From: Panonychus citri
Taxonomy: Eukaryota; Arthropoda; Arachnida; Trombidiformes; Tetranychidae
NCBI RefSeq assembly: GCF_014898815.1
Contig: NW_026515539.1
Span: 1,116,001 to 1,180,000, forward strand
Reading direction: 5' to 3'
Length of the DNA: 64,000 bases
A program made the position numbers and the translations under genes. The notes beneath the pieces were generated by a model. It ran no database searches, had not been told where the DNA came from, and worked only from the letters and a program-made list of their open reading frames with translations. Shown here piece by piece: positions 1-10,508 of this stretch. Numbering within the stretch: position 1 is the first letter of the stretch; each line of letters opens with the position of its first letter.

Positions 1-1969
1 AATCATCATCATCTCTAGTTGAACCGACTCGTCGAGCAACAGGTCGGATAGTGTCAGAGGATGGCACTGTGGTGGACGATAAACTGGAACCGTAATTATC
101 TAATGAATTTGGTGTTGATGAAGAGGTTAATCCAATGCTGGATGGAGCTAAATTACTTGATAAACTATTGGCTGTTGTTGTGGTTAAATTGCTATTACCT
201 AACGCGGATGAATTGTTGGCTCTACTGGGGGTGACATTTGATGCTGCGGATGCCGCTTGATTCATTTTCTTTTGCTTTTCAATCTCATCTTCGGATACCT
301 GACGAGAGGGTGGCCTGGGTCTTGAGGGTGGTTGGTACGAGGATACTGATGTTGGTGGGGGAAGACTTCGTGATTCCTCTTCTTTCTTTTCTTTTTCAAC
401 CTTAGCTCGAACCTCATTCTCATGTGAACGCTCCATATAATGAGCAGTATCGGAAATTTTAACAATCCCACTGAGACAACCTCTTGGTGCTTCTGGTGTG
501 TCGAAAACTTTGACTAGTGGAGCAGATGAAGTTGCTGTTGGGGTGGTTGATGAGGGTTCCTCAAATCGTACACTTCGAGGCATGTAAGTTGATGGATCAT
601 AATCGAAATCATCGAAACCCAATTCACCACCTCGTTCTCTCATGAAACGAGATTTGAACTGAGGCCCAGTGGAGAAAGAATCTTCATCTGTACGAGAATA
701 TCCACCAGGACGATAAGTATCACTAGAATCTCGAAGGAATCGACGAGATGTTGGATCTCGACTATCATCTCCATACCTACTTCCAAGTCGACTTGTATCA
801 TCTCGTCGAGATCGAGATGAATAACCGCTGGGAGATGTGGCTCTATTAGGATCACGAGGATCTTTCTCGGAATCAGAATAACCTGGAGTATTGAGTCGAC
901 TTTGAGTTAAATCAGTCATTCGCGAGTCACGACGGGCAAATTGTGTTGCCAATCGATGGTCACTCTGACTTCTCATGAGCATACTTTGTTGGGGGACCGA
1001 CAAAGAAGATGAACCGACCCCAGTGGTGGACATTAAACCAGGAGATGAGGCATGTACATTAGCGTTAGATTCTTCGAGAGTTGACAGTTTAAGTTCACCA
1101 AAATTAACCAAATTACGGCGAAGTGAGTCCAACTCTGAGCTTGGCAAGAACTTCATACCTCGAGTATAATCGGCAGCATCGGCATCAAAATTTCTTAGAA
1201 AATCGAGAGTTTTAACAAAAATAAATTTCACCTCACAAAGTTCAACATCATTCCAGGTTTTCTCTGGGTCGACGATATTTTTCTCAACCAGGTCACAATT
1301 ATCTTTAAGAAAATCATACTCAATGGCAAGATCTTCCTTTAATTTGGTTAAATTTTTCGATTCTACTTGTGAATAAGTTTCCAAATCTTTTAACATTTTA
1401 TCCTCTTGAGCTTTTAAATCACGAACAAATCGTCGGACAATCTCTTCAATTTCATCACGAATGTGAACCGAGTTAACATTTAACCTTTCCATTGAGCGTT
1501 CGGTTTGTGAGAGAGCATCTTGTAATCTATTGAGAGCTCGACGAACTTGATGACAAATACGTGAGATTTCACGTTTAAGAATATCAATATGAGCTTCTTT
1601 ACACTCGGGGCAAACCTTTTTATCACAATGATTACATCGAGTAACTGTTGATTTCTCTGAACAGACACCACACCTTTCCATCATGGAGGGAACAGGTTCA
1701 GGCTCTTCACCGGTTATACTTTGGTGTAACTCAAGGAACCGTTGAAGAGTAACATTGGTGGGATAGGATTGAATTCCTTGAAAAGGTATCCGATGTTCAG
1801 CTCGACATTCAGGGCATTTAATCTGCCGTCGGGCATAATCTTGAAGACCTTCCATACAAGGTTCTTGGCAGAAACTGTGTTGACATGGAAGCATCTTTGG
1901 GTTTCGAAATCGATCCAAACATATTGCACAGGTTAACAATTGTTCCAATTTATCCCAAGCAGTGGCCAT
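1..1969 (-). CDS. nhl-1: RING-finger protein of the NHL-1/thin (TRIM32-like) family, N-terminal part
   Basis: The reading frame is open from the ATG at 1969 to the left edge (656 codons), so the gene is cut off and the expected C-terminal NHL repeats lie outside. Residues 14-55 form a RING finger (C14, C17, C29, H31, C34, C38, C52, C55), followed by CPECRAEHRIPF, which I recognise from Drosophila thin and nematode NHL-1. A second zinc site of B-box type (ERCGVC, then CNHCDKKVCPEC) lies at about residues 89-120. A helical coiled-coil region of roughly 150 residues follows, then a long Ser/Arg/Pro-rich disordered stretch. The family consists of E3 ubiquitin ligases; thin acts in muscle maintenance, NHL-1 is a probable E3. 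No intron is visible in this part. The family call rests on the RING and B-box sequence; the choice among TRIM32-like members is inferred. Confidence 0.88.
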   Translation of the reverse strand, partial: MATAWDKLEQLLTCAICLDRFRNPKMLPCQHSFCQEPCMEGLQDYARRQIKCPECRAEHRIPFQGIQSYPTNVTLQRFLELHQSITGEEPEPVPSMMERCGVCSEKSTVTRCNHCDKKVCPECKEAHIDILKREISRICHQVRRALNRLQDALSQTERSMERLNVNSVHIRDEIEEIVRRFVRDLKAQEDKMLKDLETYSQVESKNLTKLKEDLAIEYDFLKDNCDLVEKNIVDPEKTWNDVELCEVKFIFVKTLDFLRNFDADAADYTRGMKFLPSSELDSLRRNLVNFGELKLSTLEESNANVHASSPGLMSTTGVGSSSLSVPQQSMLMRSQSDHRLATQFARRDSRMTDLTQSRLNTPGYSDSEKDPRDPNRATSPSGYSSRSRRDDTSRLGSRYGDDSRDPTSRRFLRDSSDTYRPGGYSRTDEDSFSTGPQFKSRFMRERGGELGFDDFDYDPSTYMPRSVRFEEPSSTTPTATSSAPLVKVFDTPEAPRGCLSGIVKISDTAHYMERSHENEVRAKVEKEKKEEESRSLPPPTSVSSYQPPSRPRPPSRQVSEDEIEKQKKMNQAASAASNVTPSRANNSSALGNSNLTTTTANSLSSNLAPSSIGLTSSSTPNSLDNYGSSLSSTTVPSSDTIRPVARRVGSTRDDDD

Positions 1970-3382
1970 GATTAAAACACTTCAATTTACAGGCTGATAG
2001 AATAGAATTTAATTCTAAAGAAGAAGAACAAAAGAAAACACCTATGTGAGAATACGACCCTTTTCTCTCTCTCACTTTACCTTAATCAAGAATCAAGAAG
2101 ATACACAGAGGAAAATGGCGAGATGAGTTACTAGAATTTTCTGAGAAACTACCAGAATTTAAAGCTAAAAATACCACCGATGTGAATTTTACTGATGAGA
2201 TGATGAAGATGGTGTTGAATTTATATTGGTAACAGACAAGAAAATGTTGTTGGCGAAATAGAAACGAAAAAAAAGATGAAATCACAGAAGAGAAGAAAAT
2301 TTTTTGTTGGCCTTATGATTCATCATAAGATAATCTTTTTTAGGATTAATAGAAAGGAAAAGAGAGAGAGAGAGAGAGAGAGAGATGGTGACAAAAAATG
2401 ACAGAAAAAGATGAAATTAATAAACAATTAACAATCTAAACCGAGAAAATAATCAACAAGTAGACCAAAAGACTTACCAAAATAAGATGGCGATCATTTG
2501 GAAGCCATGATAATAGTCCTCATGTAGAGAAAGAAAAGATTAACTCAATTAACCGGTTGATTTACGATAATTTTTGCACAATTAGAAAAACAATTTATCA
2601 CTTATTCTTAATTAAGAGTGAAAATTAAGGTAAGGTTAACAAGATGGAAGAAAAAATCACAGAGTTAAAGGAAACAACGAGTTTTTCTATTCCTTTTTTT
2701 GGTAGAAAAAACTGTAAATTCTATTCTATGTAAAAATGTTTTCTTCTTTTTCTTTTTCTTTTTCTTCTCGTTGATTCTTTTTTGGCCTCTAAAGATGGTA
2801 ACAATCAAATTCGAATCAGTTGAAGTTTATTTATGGAACAATTTGGATGAGCAAACTCGTGGAAGATGAAAAACACTCATAGAGAGGGAGAGAAGAGGAT
2901 GAAGATTAAGATGATGGCGGAAAATGAGGCAACCCAAGTAAAAAAAGAAAGAGAAAATGGTTAAGATGATCTAATCTTCATCTTCCTAATACTTTCTCTC
3001 TCTCTTTCTTCCTCATCTTATTTATCTTCATCTTCATCTTCTCAAATCGTCATCATCTTGATCGTTGCCAAAATCACAACAATAACCGTTCAATCAATAA
3101 ACTCGTGATTCGCTTTTCCACTTTACTGATTTACAAACTTTTTCTTTTGGCTCATTTTTCTTAATTCATAACTTTTTTATCGATATTTTCGATCGAGTTC
3201 TCAAGGTCTCTAAGGTCAAGGGCTAAGGTGAATCTTATTTGATCAGTTAATGAAGTTTTCATACCCTTAGGGCGTTTAGATGTTCAAATTGAAGTCGAAA
3301 GTTTTTCATAACTTTTTCAATGGCTCTCGAAGTTGAGAAAATAACAATTCCAAGACCACTGATTTTATCGTAATTACTATTA
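1970..3382 (-). other. 5' leader and intergenic DNA of the RING gene
   Basis: On the minus strand a strong donor (GTAAGT, first base at 2477) and an acceptor (CTATCAG, last base at 1994) bracket a probable 484-bp intron just upstream of the start codon, so the gene probably has a non-coding first exon above 2478. The intron holds a short GA repeat at about 2360-2385. I see no further gene from about 2530 to 3382. Confidence 0.5.
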
Positions 3383-4474
3383 TTGAGTCAATCATTCATT
3401 GGAATAGATTTACTCTGAACAATCAAACTTTTCACTGATCTTAATTTAGTTTCATCGCCATAAGATAATCTAAATGATTGACAATTTAACTGCGAAATTA
3501 CCCTTCGCTATACTACGATGTTGGACATTTCGAAAGTGATTTAAGTTCCGTTTTCATGACACTTTCGTACCTGTCGAGGTCTCGTTAACTTCATGTGTTC
3601 TGAGTAGAAATAGTTTCTTGGTGCTGTGAGAGTTGGAACTAGGCAATGTAGTTCAATTAGAAAATAATCAATATTTAATGGACGAAATGTTGACTTGGTC
3701 TATTGTCCTGGAAATAATTTGGATCATTTTTCATTGAGATACATGTAATACAATTCAATTTCTCGATCATCACGATCACCAAAATTGGGAGAAAAGTTAA
3801 TTTTGAACAGTGAAGAAAATCCTTCCTTAATTGTTGGTTGAACGAGATTTTTTGAGTGTTTACTAATCAACCATTCGGGAACTGATTGACTAGTACTATT
3901 TGGACTCATTTGATTTAACAATCGGCGATAATTGTTATTGTGAATAGCATGTTCACGACTAATGTTAAATTGAAATGCAATCGGTGTTAAGTTATGAACT
4001 TTACACAAACTTAACCAAGAGCCTCGACTCACTAAATCTACATTGAGATTATCAATGACCAGTTTTGTTTGATTGGACGTCGATGATTTTACATATTTCT
4101 CAAATTCTCTTGTACATTTGTCCATGGTTCCTAATTCATCTCGATTAATCCGAAAATAGCCTTTGGTTGATAAAAGTTCATTAAAAAAAGTTGATTTACC
4201 GGCTCCAGGTAAACCAATAAAAACGATACAATGAGACGGCGATTGATTAATTCTGGTCATAAGTTGATCACAATCAGTAAATTTAGTCATTTCCTTTCCT
4301 GTTGGGTTAAGCTCAGCGGCGAATGGTGTTTTCAGTGATCTTAGTGATCTTGGATTGAAGGCCGGTAAGTTGTAAATAGATGAGCTTGGATCCGGTATCA
4401 TCTTCTTGGCTTTTTTACCAACTCTAAATTGTTCGGGTGTGGCAAACGGAATTCCATTGTTAATTGCAAAAAGT
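3383..4474 (-). pseudogene. Partial duplicate of PNKP: kinase exon only
   Basis: This segment matches 6889-7980 at a constant offset of 3506 bp with no indels. It carries the PNKP kinase exon (open frame 4401-3724, 225 residues, identical protein) and about 340 bp of 3' flank, but lacks the splice acceptor and first bases of that exon, the upstream intron and the FHA and phosphatase exon. Just upstream of the junction at 4474 an in-frame stop closes the original frame. The Walker A motif GLPGAGKST is intact, so a kinase-only protein from the internal Met is conceivable, but no promoter or 5' exon is evident. By hand comparison the coding part differs at one silent base near the stop, while the 3' flank differs at about 15 of 350 positions. 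Most likely a non-functional fragment; expression data would decide. Confidence 0.75.
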
Positions 4475-5011
4475 TTAATTTATTAAGATTCACGAAATTG
4501 TATTGACAGTTGAAATTATGGTTAATAATAAGCTAATAGACTTTACGATTTACTTGATTGTTGTTGATTTTCAATATTAATTATTATCATGATAATGAAA
4601 AATTAAATTTTTTTCTTTACAAAATTAAATTTGATTGTCGTTAATCAAATTGATTGGACAAAGTGAAACTCACAAAACAATCAATCCAATTAGTTACAGA
4701 TCATAATGATAATATTTAATCAAATTGTCAAGTTTTCAATTCAAATGATTAAAATTGTAAACTTTATTTTGATTAATTATAACTTTACAAATGATTTTAT
4801 ATTTAATCAGATTGGTTTGATTGTCACCATGAACAATTAACAGCTAGTAAGAGTAATCATGGAACGATAATTAATTTTAATTGTCATTCAGTGATATAAA
4901 AAGGGATCAGAGGATTTAATTTAATTGTCATAAATATAAATTGTTAACCATTAAACATACAATTCAAATTTTTTATTTTGTTCATCGATTATCAATCAAC
5001 TAATCAACAAG
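4475..5011 (+). other. AT-rich spacer upstream of the secreted-protein gene
   Basis: Between the PNKP fragment and the start codon at 5012 there is no open frame of note. It is rich in short AT runs and contains the TATA-like site listed separately. Confidence 0.5.
4895..4902 (+). promoter_or_regulatory. TATA box of the small secreted-protein gene
   Basis: TATAAAAA lies about 115 bp before the ATG at 5012, which leaves room for a transcription start near 4925 and a leader of about 85 bp. It is the clearest canonical TATA motif before a start codon in the window and fits a highly or tissue-specifically expressed secreted protein. Confidence 0.5.
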
Positions 5012-5602
5012 ATGATTAAACAAGTTTTATCAATTCTCGTGATGTTAACTGTTATTTCAACAATCAAGTCCGAACCAAGTCCCAAGAATATATTAACATT
5101 TAATTGTCAGAAAATGTTGGAAGAAATTAAAAATGGTTCATTTGAAAAGATCCAAAAGGAATTAGATACTTGTAGAGTGAGTATATTTGAGTAATTTAAC
5201 TGAATTAGTGATGATTAACTAATTATTACTCGGCTGTAATCAGGAACAAGCCATACCCAAGGATGTCTTAGCTGCGGTGAATAAATGTGGTGATCAATTG
5301 CCGATGAAATCTGCTGACCAAGTGGCCAAAATTTGCGCTGATATTGACGGAAATGTCGCTAAATTTGAAGAGGTAAATTTGATTGTTGACCATTGATTGT
5401 TTTCTATCAATTATTTTGTTGATTATTTCCGTAGGTTCTCAAGTGTCATGACCAAGCTCTTGGAAAAGAAAACTTGGTTAAATTTAAGGTAAGTTAATTG
5501 TTTAATTAATTCGCTGATTTAACTGATCGAATGATTTAATTGTCACCACAATAGGAATGCTGTAAGAAATCAAGTGAAGGGAATCGAAAGCCTCCACAAT
5601 GA
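5012..5602 (+). CDS. Small secreted cysteine-containing protein, unknown family
   Basis: Four exons join in frame: 5012-5176, 5244-5372, 5435-5488 and 5555-5602, all with phase-0 GT/AG introns of 62-71 bp. The product is 131 residues. Residues 1-20 look like a signal peptide (MIKQVLSILVMLTVISTIKS). The mature part is predicted to be helical and has seven cysteines, in the contexts FNCQK, DTCRE, NKCGD, KICAD, LKCHD and ECCKK, ending in a Lys/Pro-rich tail. A possible polyadenylation signal (AATAAA) is near 5701. I do not recognise the family; spacing of helices and cysteines recalls small arthropod secreted binding proteins, but this is only an impression. It sits between the two PNKP kinase copies and so may have been present before, or been moved by, that duplication. 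Confidence 0.78.
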
Positions 5603-6064
5603 GCTGGAATTATGATTGGACTTTAATTGTGATTAGCGATCAATATTTTGGTTCTAAGTTTTATAAAAATTTCTGTTTTTCTTTCAATCAAATTAATTAA
5701 CAATAAAACGATGTAAATGAAGCAATTAAATTTTCTTAATCTCAACAAGTTTATCAACCAAGTGAACTTAAGTTTTTCAACGATTGACCTGAAAGTTACA
5801 GAAGAACAAGGAACTAGCCAAGAAAATAACAATTCCGAGATGAATTAGTAACGAAAAATGCTGATTATTGTCGAAGAAAGAAAGAAAGAAAGAAAGAGAA
5901 GGTTAATTCCAAGATGGAGACTTCAATTTTCGTTATTATTAAACCAACATTGGGGCGAAAAACTTGGCATCCATTTTGAGTTCAACAGAAAGAAAAAGAG
6001 GCGAAAATCTAGAAGACGACGACCACGAAGATGGAGATAAAAATATTTTGTTCTAAAGAAAAAG

Positions 6065-6147
<83 letters not shown>

Positions 6148-6888
6148 AACCAGGAGGATAACATGAGCTTCTAAAAATAATTGCTGAAGTTTTAACACCG
6201 AATCTTAATCTCCATCAACTTATTCATCTTTTCAATCATCTTAATCTAATCCAATGGTTTAATCGTCAACAGATTTGTTTGAATTGAATTAATCTTTGAT
6301 GGTTAATGGTTAATGGTTAATTTGAAAAATGAAAATCTCGATTGTGACGATTGTTTATCACGACAATTAACTTAATCACATTGATACAAAATATCTGATG
6401 TTCATCCAAACAATTGACAAGAATCATTTACACTTAAGACATTTTTGATCTAATTACAGTTCGATTGGTGATTATTATCAGTTGATGATCAACTGATTAA
6501 CAGCCAAGAAACAACAACAACAACAATTTAAGTTACTTGCCAAATAATTAATATTGATAATTGTGTAAACTAATTATAAACAGTTTTAGTCAATGACATT
6601 GATTTGAATTGTTCATTTGCCTTGAAAAATTAATCACAATTAAATATAACAATTTTATCTGATTATGGATTGGAATCAATATCAATTGGAAACAAGTTGT
6701 TATTGTAATTTAATCGATTGACATTCAAATTGATTAAGTTCAACTTAATCAACTGATCATCCCCAACATTTAATCAACTGTAAAAGGCAAAGTTAAGTCA
6801 ATAATTCAAATTGTTTGCCAAATAATTAATATCAATAACATAAATTGATAATTCCAGCTAATTTTAAATGACATTGACTTTAAATTGG
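5603..6888 (+). other. Spacer with GA microsatellite
   Basis: The 3' end of the small secreted-protein gene is followed by AT-rich DNA with no convincing gene. Long GA-derived open frames at about 5858-6198 arise from the simple repeat at 6078-6145 and are not genes. Confidence 0.5.
6078..6145. repeat. (GA)n microsatellite
   Basis: About 34 uninterrupted GA units follow a GAAA-rich stretch. It is not transcribed as part of any gene I can define. Confidence 0.95.
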
Positions 6889-7229
6889 TTGAGTCAATCA
6901 TTCATTGGAATAGATTTACCCTGAACAATCAAACTTTTCACTGATCCTAATTTAATTTCATCGCCATAAGATAATCTAAATGATTGACAATTTAACTGCG
7001 AACTTAAACTTCCCTATACTACGATGTTGGACATTTCGAAAGTGATTAAAGTTCCGTTTTCATGACACTTTCGTACCTGTCGAGGCCTCGTTAATTTCAT
7101 GTGTTCTGAGTACAAATAGTTTCTTGGTGGTGTGAGAGTTGAAACTAGGCAATTTAGTTCAATTGGAAAATAATCAATATTTAATGGACGAAATGTTGAC
7201 TTGGTCTATTGTCCTGGAAATAATTTGGA

Positions 7230-9085
7230 TCATTTTTCATTTAGATACATGTAATACAATTCAATTTCTCGATCATCACGATCACCAAAATTGGGAGAAA
7301 AGTTAATTTTGAACAGTGAAGAAAATCCTTCCTTAATTGTTGGTTGAACGAGATTTTTTGAGTGTTTACTAATCAACCATTCGGGAACTGATTGACTAGT
7401 ACTATTTGGACTCATTTGATTTAACAATCGGCGATAATTGTTATTGTGAATAGCATGTTCACGACTAATGTTAAATTGAAATGCAATCGGTGTTAAGTTA
7501 TGAACTTTACACAAACTTAACCAAGAGCCTCGACTCACTAAATCTACATTGAGATTATCAATGACCAGTTTTGTTTGATTGGACGTCGATGATTTTACAT
7601 ATTTCTCAAATTCTCTTGTACATTTGTCCATGGTTCCTAATTCATCTCGATTAATCCGAAAATAGCCTTTGGTTGATAAAAGTTCATTAAAAAAAGTTGA
7701 TTTACCGGCTCCAGGTAAACCAATAAAAACGATACAATGAGACGGCGATTGATTAATTCTGGTCATAAGTTGATCACAATCAGTAAATTTAGTCATTTCC
7801 TTTCCTGTTGGGTTAAGCTCAGCGGCGAATGGTGTTTTCAGTGATCTTAGTGATCTTGGATTGAAGGCCGGTAAGTTGTAAATAGATGAGCTTGGATCCG
7901 GTATCATCTTCTTGGCTTTTTTACCAACTCTAAATTGTTCGGGTGTGGCAAACGGAATTCCATTGTTAATTGCAAAAAGTATATCAGCACAGCCTATGAG
8001 AAGAATAGAAATAACAATTAACTAATAAAATCAAAAAAAGAGCCAGAATTCAGGTACTTACTGTGATCTTTGTTTAGAGCAGTTTTCCTACCAGCAGCAT
8101 CGCCGACATAGAAACTTTCTTCATAATCGATATTAATTAGATCATTGTAACAATTTTGAAGTAAATACCAAAGCCCAGGCCTTGGTTTACGATAAATGTT
8201 ATCCTGTAGAGCACAAAAAGCGATACAAGGTACACCAATAGCGGCCAAACAAGATTCAATCCGTTGCTGTACATTAGCCAAAGGCATGAGTCCAGCTGAG
8301 ACACCCTTTTGATTACTAAAGATGACAAATCTATGACAATTATCTGAGCCATCAACGTATTTTGATATTAAATTGGGAAGATTTTTATCCCATAGTTTCC
8401 AATCGTTACCATCTTTGGGAAATTTAGAGCCACTTTTAACATTGACCAGGGTTCCATCAAAATCAAAGGCGATAATTTTTGATGAGGGTTTACCACCGCC
8501 AAGGTAGTGGTAAATTTGGACAGATCCTTCACCAACCTCTTCCCAATAAGATGATCTTGAATTTTGGTCCATATTTTTTACCTCAGGTAGGGATAATGAA
8601 AGCGATGACAATGATGTTGGTGTTGGTGTTTGTGACTTATCGTCAACTTTGAGCTTCTTTATTGGTGTTTGGTTTAATGATTCAGACTCTTCTTCATCAA
8701 AAGATTTCCGAATCAAGCTTATCTCTCCAGGAGGGGAATCATTATTGTTAATTGTTGATGAGATTGTTTCTGATTGACATGACACTTTCTCAAATTTAAC
8801 TTGATACTCAAAACCAGGTCCAGTTATAGTTTCACCTTCTTTCACAATACTGGTTTCTTTTGTTTTAAGATTGGTCAGTTTAACAAACCAATCGGAGATT
8901 TCAGCTCGTAGCTCAATTTGATACAACTGACGGGGACATTTGATATTCTTAATCTTGGCTATCGGATTACGTCCAATTATCATTGTATCACCTTGAGATA
9001 TTTTTAAATCAGGAATATCGTCACTTTTACTGACCAATATAACAGTTAATGATTCATCTTCCTGTTTCATTGTCCGGTTAATCAT
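7230..9085 (-). CDS. PNKP: Bifunctional polynucleotide kinase 3'-phosphatase
   Basis: Two exons, 9085-8062 and 7993-7230, give 595 residues. The intron (donor GTAAGT, acceptor CTCATAG) falls inside a Ser codon. PNKP repairs DNA strand-break ends in the nucleus, phosphorylating 5'-OH and removing 3'-phosphate. The N-terminus is FHA-like (IIGRNP at 37-41), which in PNKP binds phosphorylated XRCC1/XRCC4. The phosphatase domain has the HAD motif FDFDGT at 207-212, with D208 and D210 the expected nucleophile and acid/base. The kinase domain begins near 365 and has Walker A GLPGAGKS at about 433-440. The join reads through the conserved GIPFATPEQF, as in animal PNKP. A second Met at residue 6 could be the start. 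The kinase exon is duplicated at 3383-4474. Confidence 0.93.
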
Positions 9086-10508
9086 TTAAACTAATTAAAC
9101 AGAAAAATAATGAATCAAAACAAAAAGAAAGCCAAAATAAATCAATTGACTTCAACACATATATTTACAATCTTTGACAATCAACATTAACACCTCCAAA
9201 CATTTTGATTCAATCTTAGATCAAGATTGATATGCTGATCAACAGTAATTAACAATCACAATTAAATCTGTAAAAAATAAAGAAAATAAATAGAAAAAGA
9301 AATAAATTACAATTACAATCACAATCACAATAAGAATTACAAGTTTTATAGACAAAAATAAAAGATTAGAATGGAAAACAAAGAGCTTACCCAATTTATA
9401 GCAAATCCAATATTGTGGATGATTTTTAGAAATGTAATTAATTGTTGATCATAATCCTCTTAAAATGATTAAAATACTAAACAATAAAGTAAAATTAATC
9501 AACTTAAATTGTTGGAAAAAAATAAAGAAAGTGAATGTTACATGTGAGCCGATTGAACAAAAGCTCCCATATGTTTACCGGTAAAAAGATTTGGAGGGAA
9601 CAATTAAAAATTGAAAATCGAATCAATGGAAACAATTAATTGAATTATTTGGGTTAATTACGACAGTTAACAGACTAATTAAGAAGAAAGTAAATCTTGT
9701 AAATAAATTGCAGAAAAATGAATTGAATGTTATCCTTTAAAATTTCAATTTCTTTTGGAAATCCAAAGTTCATCTCTAATCTCAATAGGAGATAATCGTT
9801 AATCCAATACCTTGATTATCATTTGGTTTCCGCTTTTTTTCAGAAAAATATCTTAATCAACATCTAATTTCACTTTCAATGGGATGGTTACCTGAAGGGA
9901 TAAGATTCTGATGATTAGTTTGTATACAAGGAGAGAGAAAGTAAGATGAGAGAAAAGAAAGAGAAGATGATGAAAAGGGGGAAGTAGGAGGTGGTGTTTT
10001 CTACTCGATGATGATGAAAAGGAGAGTTGATGATGATGATGATGAAAAGAAGAAAAAAACTTTACGAAAGTTGGAAGATAAACGATAAAAAATAACTGGA
10101 CTGACCAAGACGCTATTCAGCTTGGACTTGCAAATAACCAGGTAAGTAAACCGACTATATTTATGCCAGGTAATTGAGTTTGTCCTCATTGAAGTGGCCT
10201 GATCATCTTTCTCTTTCTTTTTTCCACCTTAATCATCATCTTTTTCATCTTCCTCGATTCCTAAACTATCATCATCATCATCATCATAATCGGCAAACAA
10301 CATTTCCCATTTCAAACAGAAAATCATTTACTCCTTTTCATCCGATATTTTGGTTGTGCGAATTTTTAATTTTCCCAATTTCTTTCGATATCCATTGGTC
10401 AGCAATTTACTCTGGTGATCTTCATTTTTTTTTAATTTTTTCGATTTGTTATCCATCGGAATTGTGTTATTCGTGTATCTGTGAATTGGAAGTTAATTGT
10501 CGGTGAAA
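9086..10508. other. Bidirectional spacer between PNKP and AGMO
   Basis: The two genes diverge from here, so both promoters lie in this 1.4 kb. On the minus strand an AG just before the PNKP ATG and a GTAAGC near 9388 could mark an untranslated first intron. Short GAT/CAT repeats occur near 10010-10050 and 10265-10290. No coding region is convincing. Confidence 0.45.

Noticed and set aside
5858..6198. Overlapping open frames in both strands across the GA repeat
   Set aside because: They consist of Ser-Leu or Arg-Glu repeats produced by the microsatellite and adjacent low-complexity DNA.
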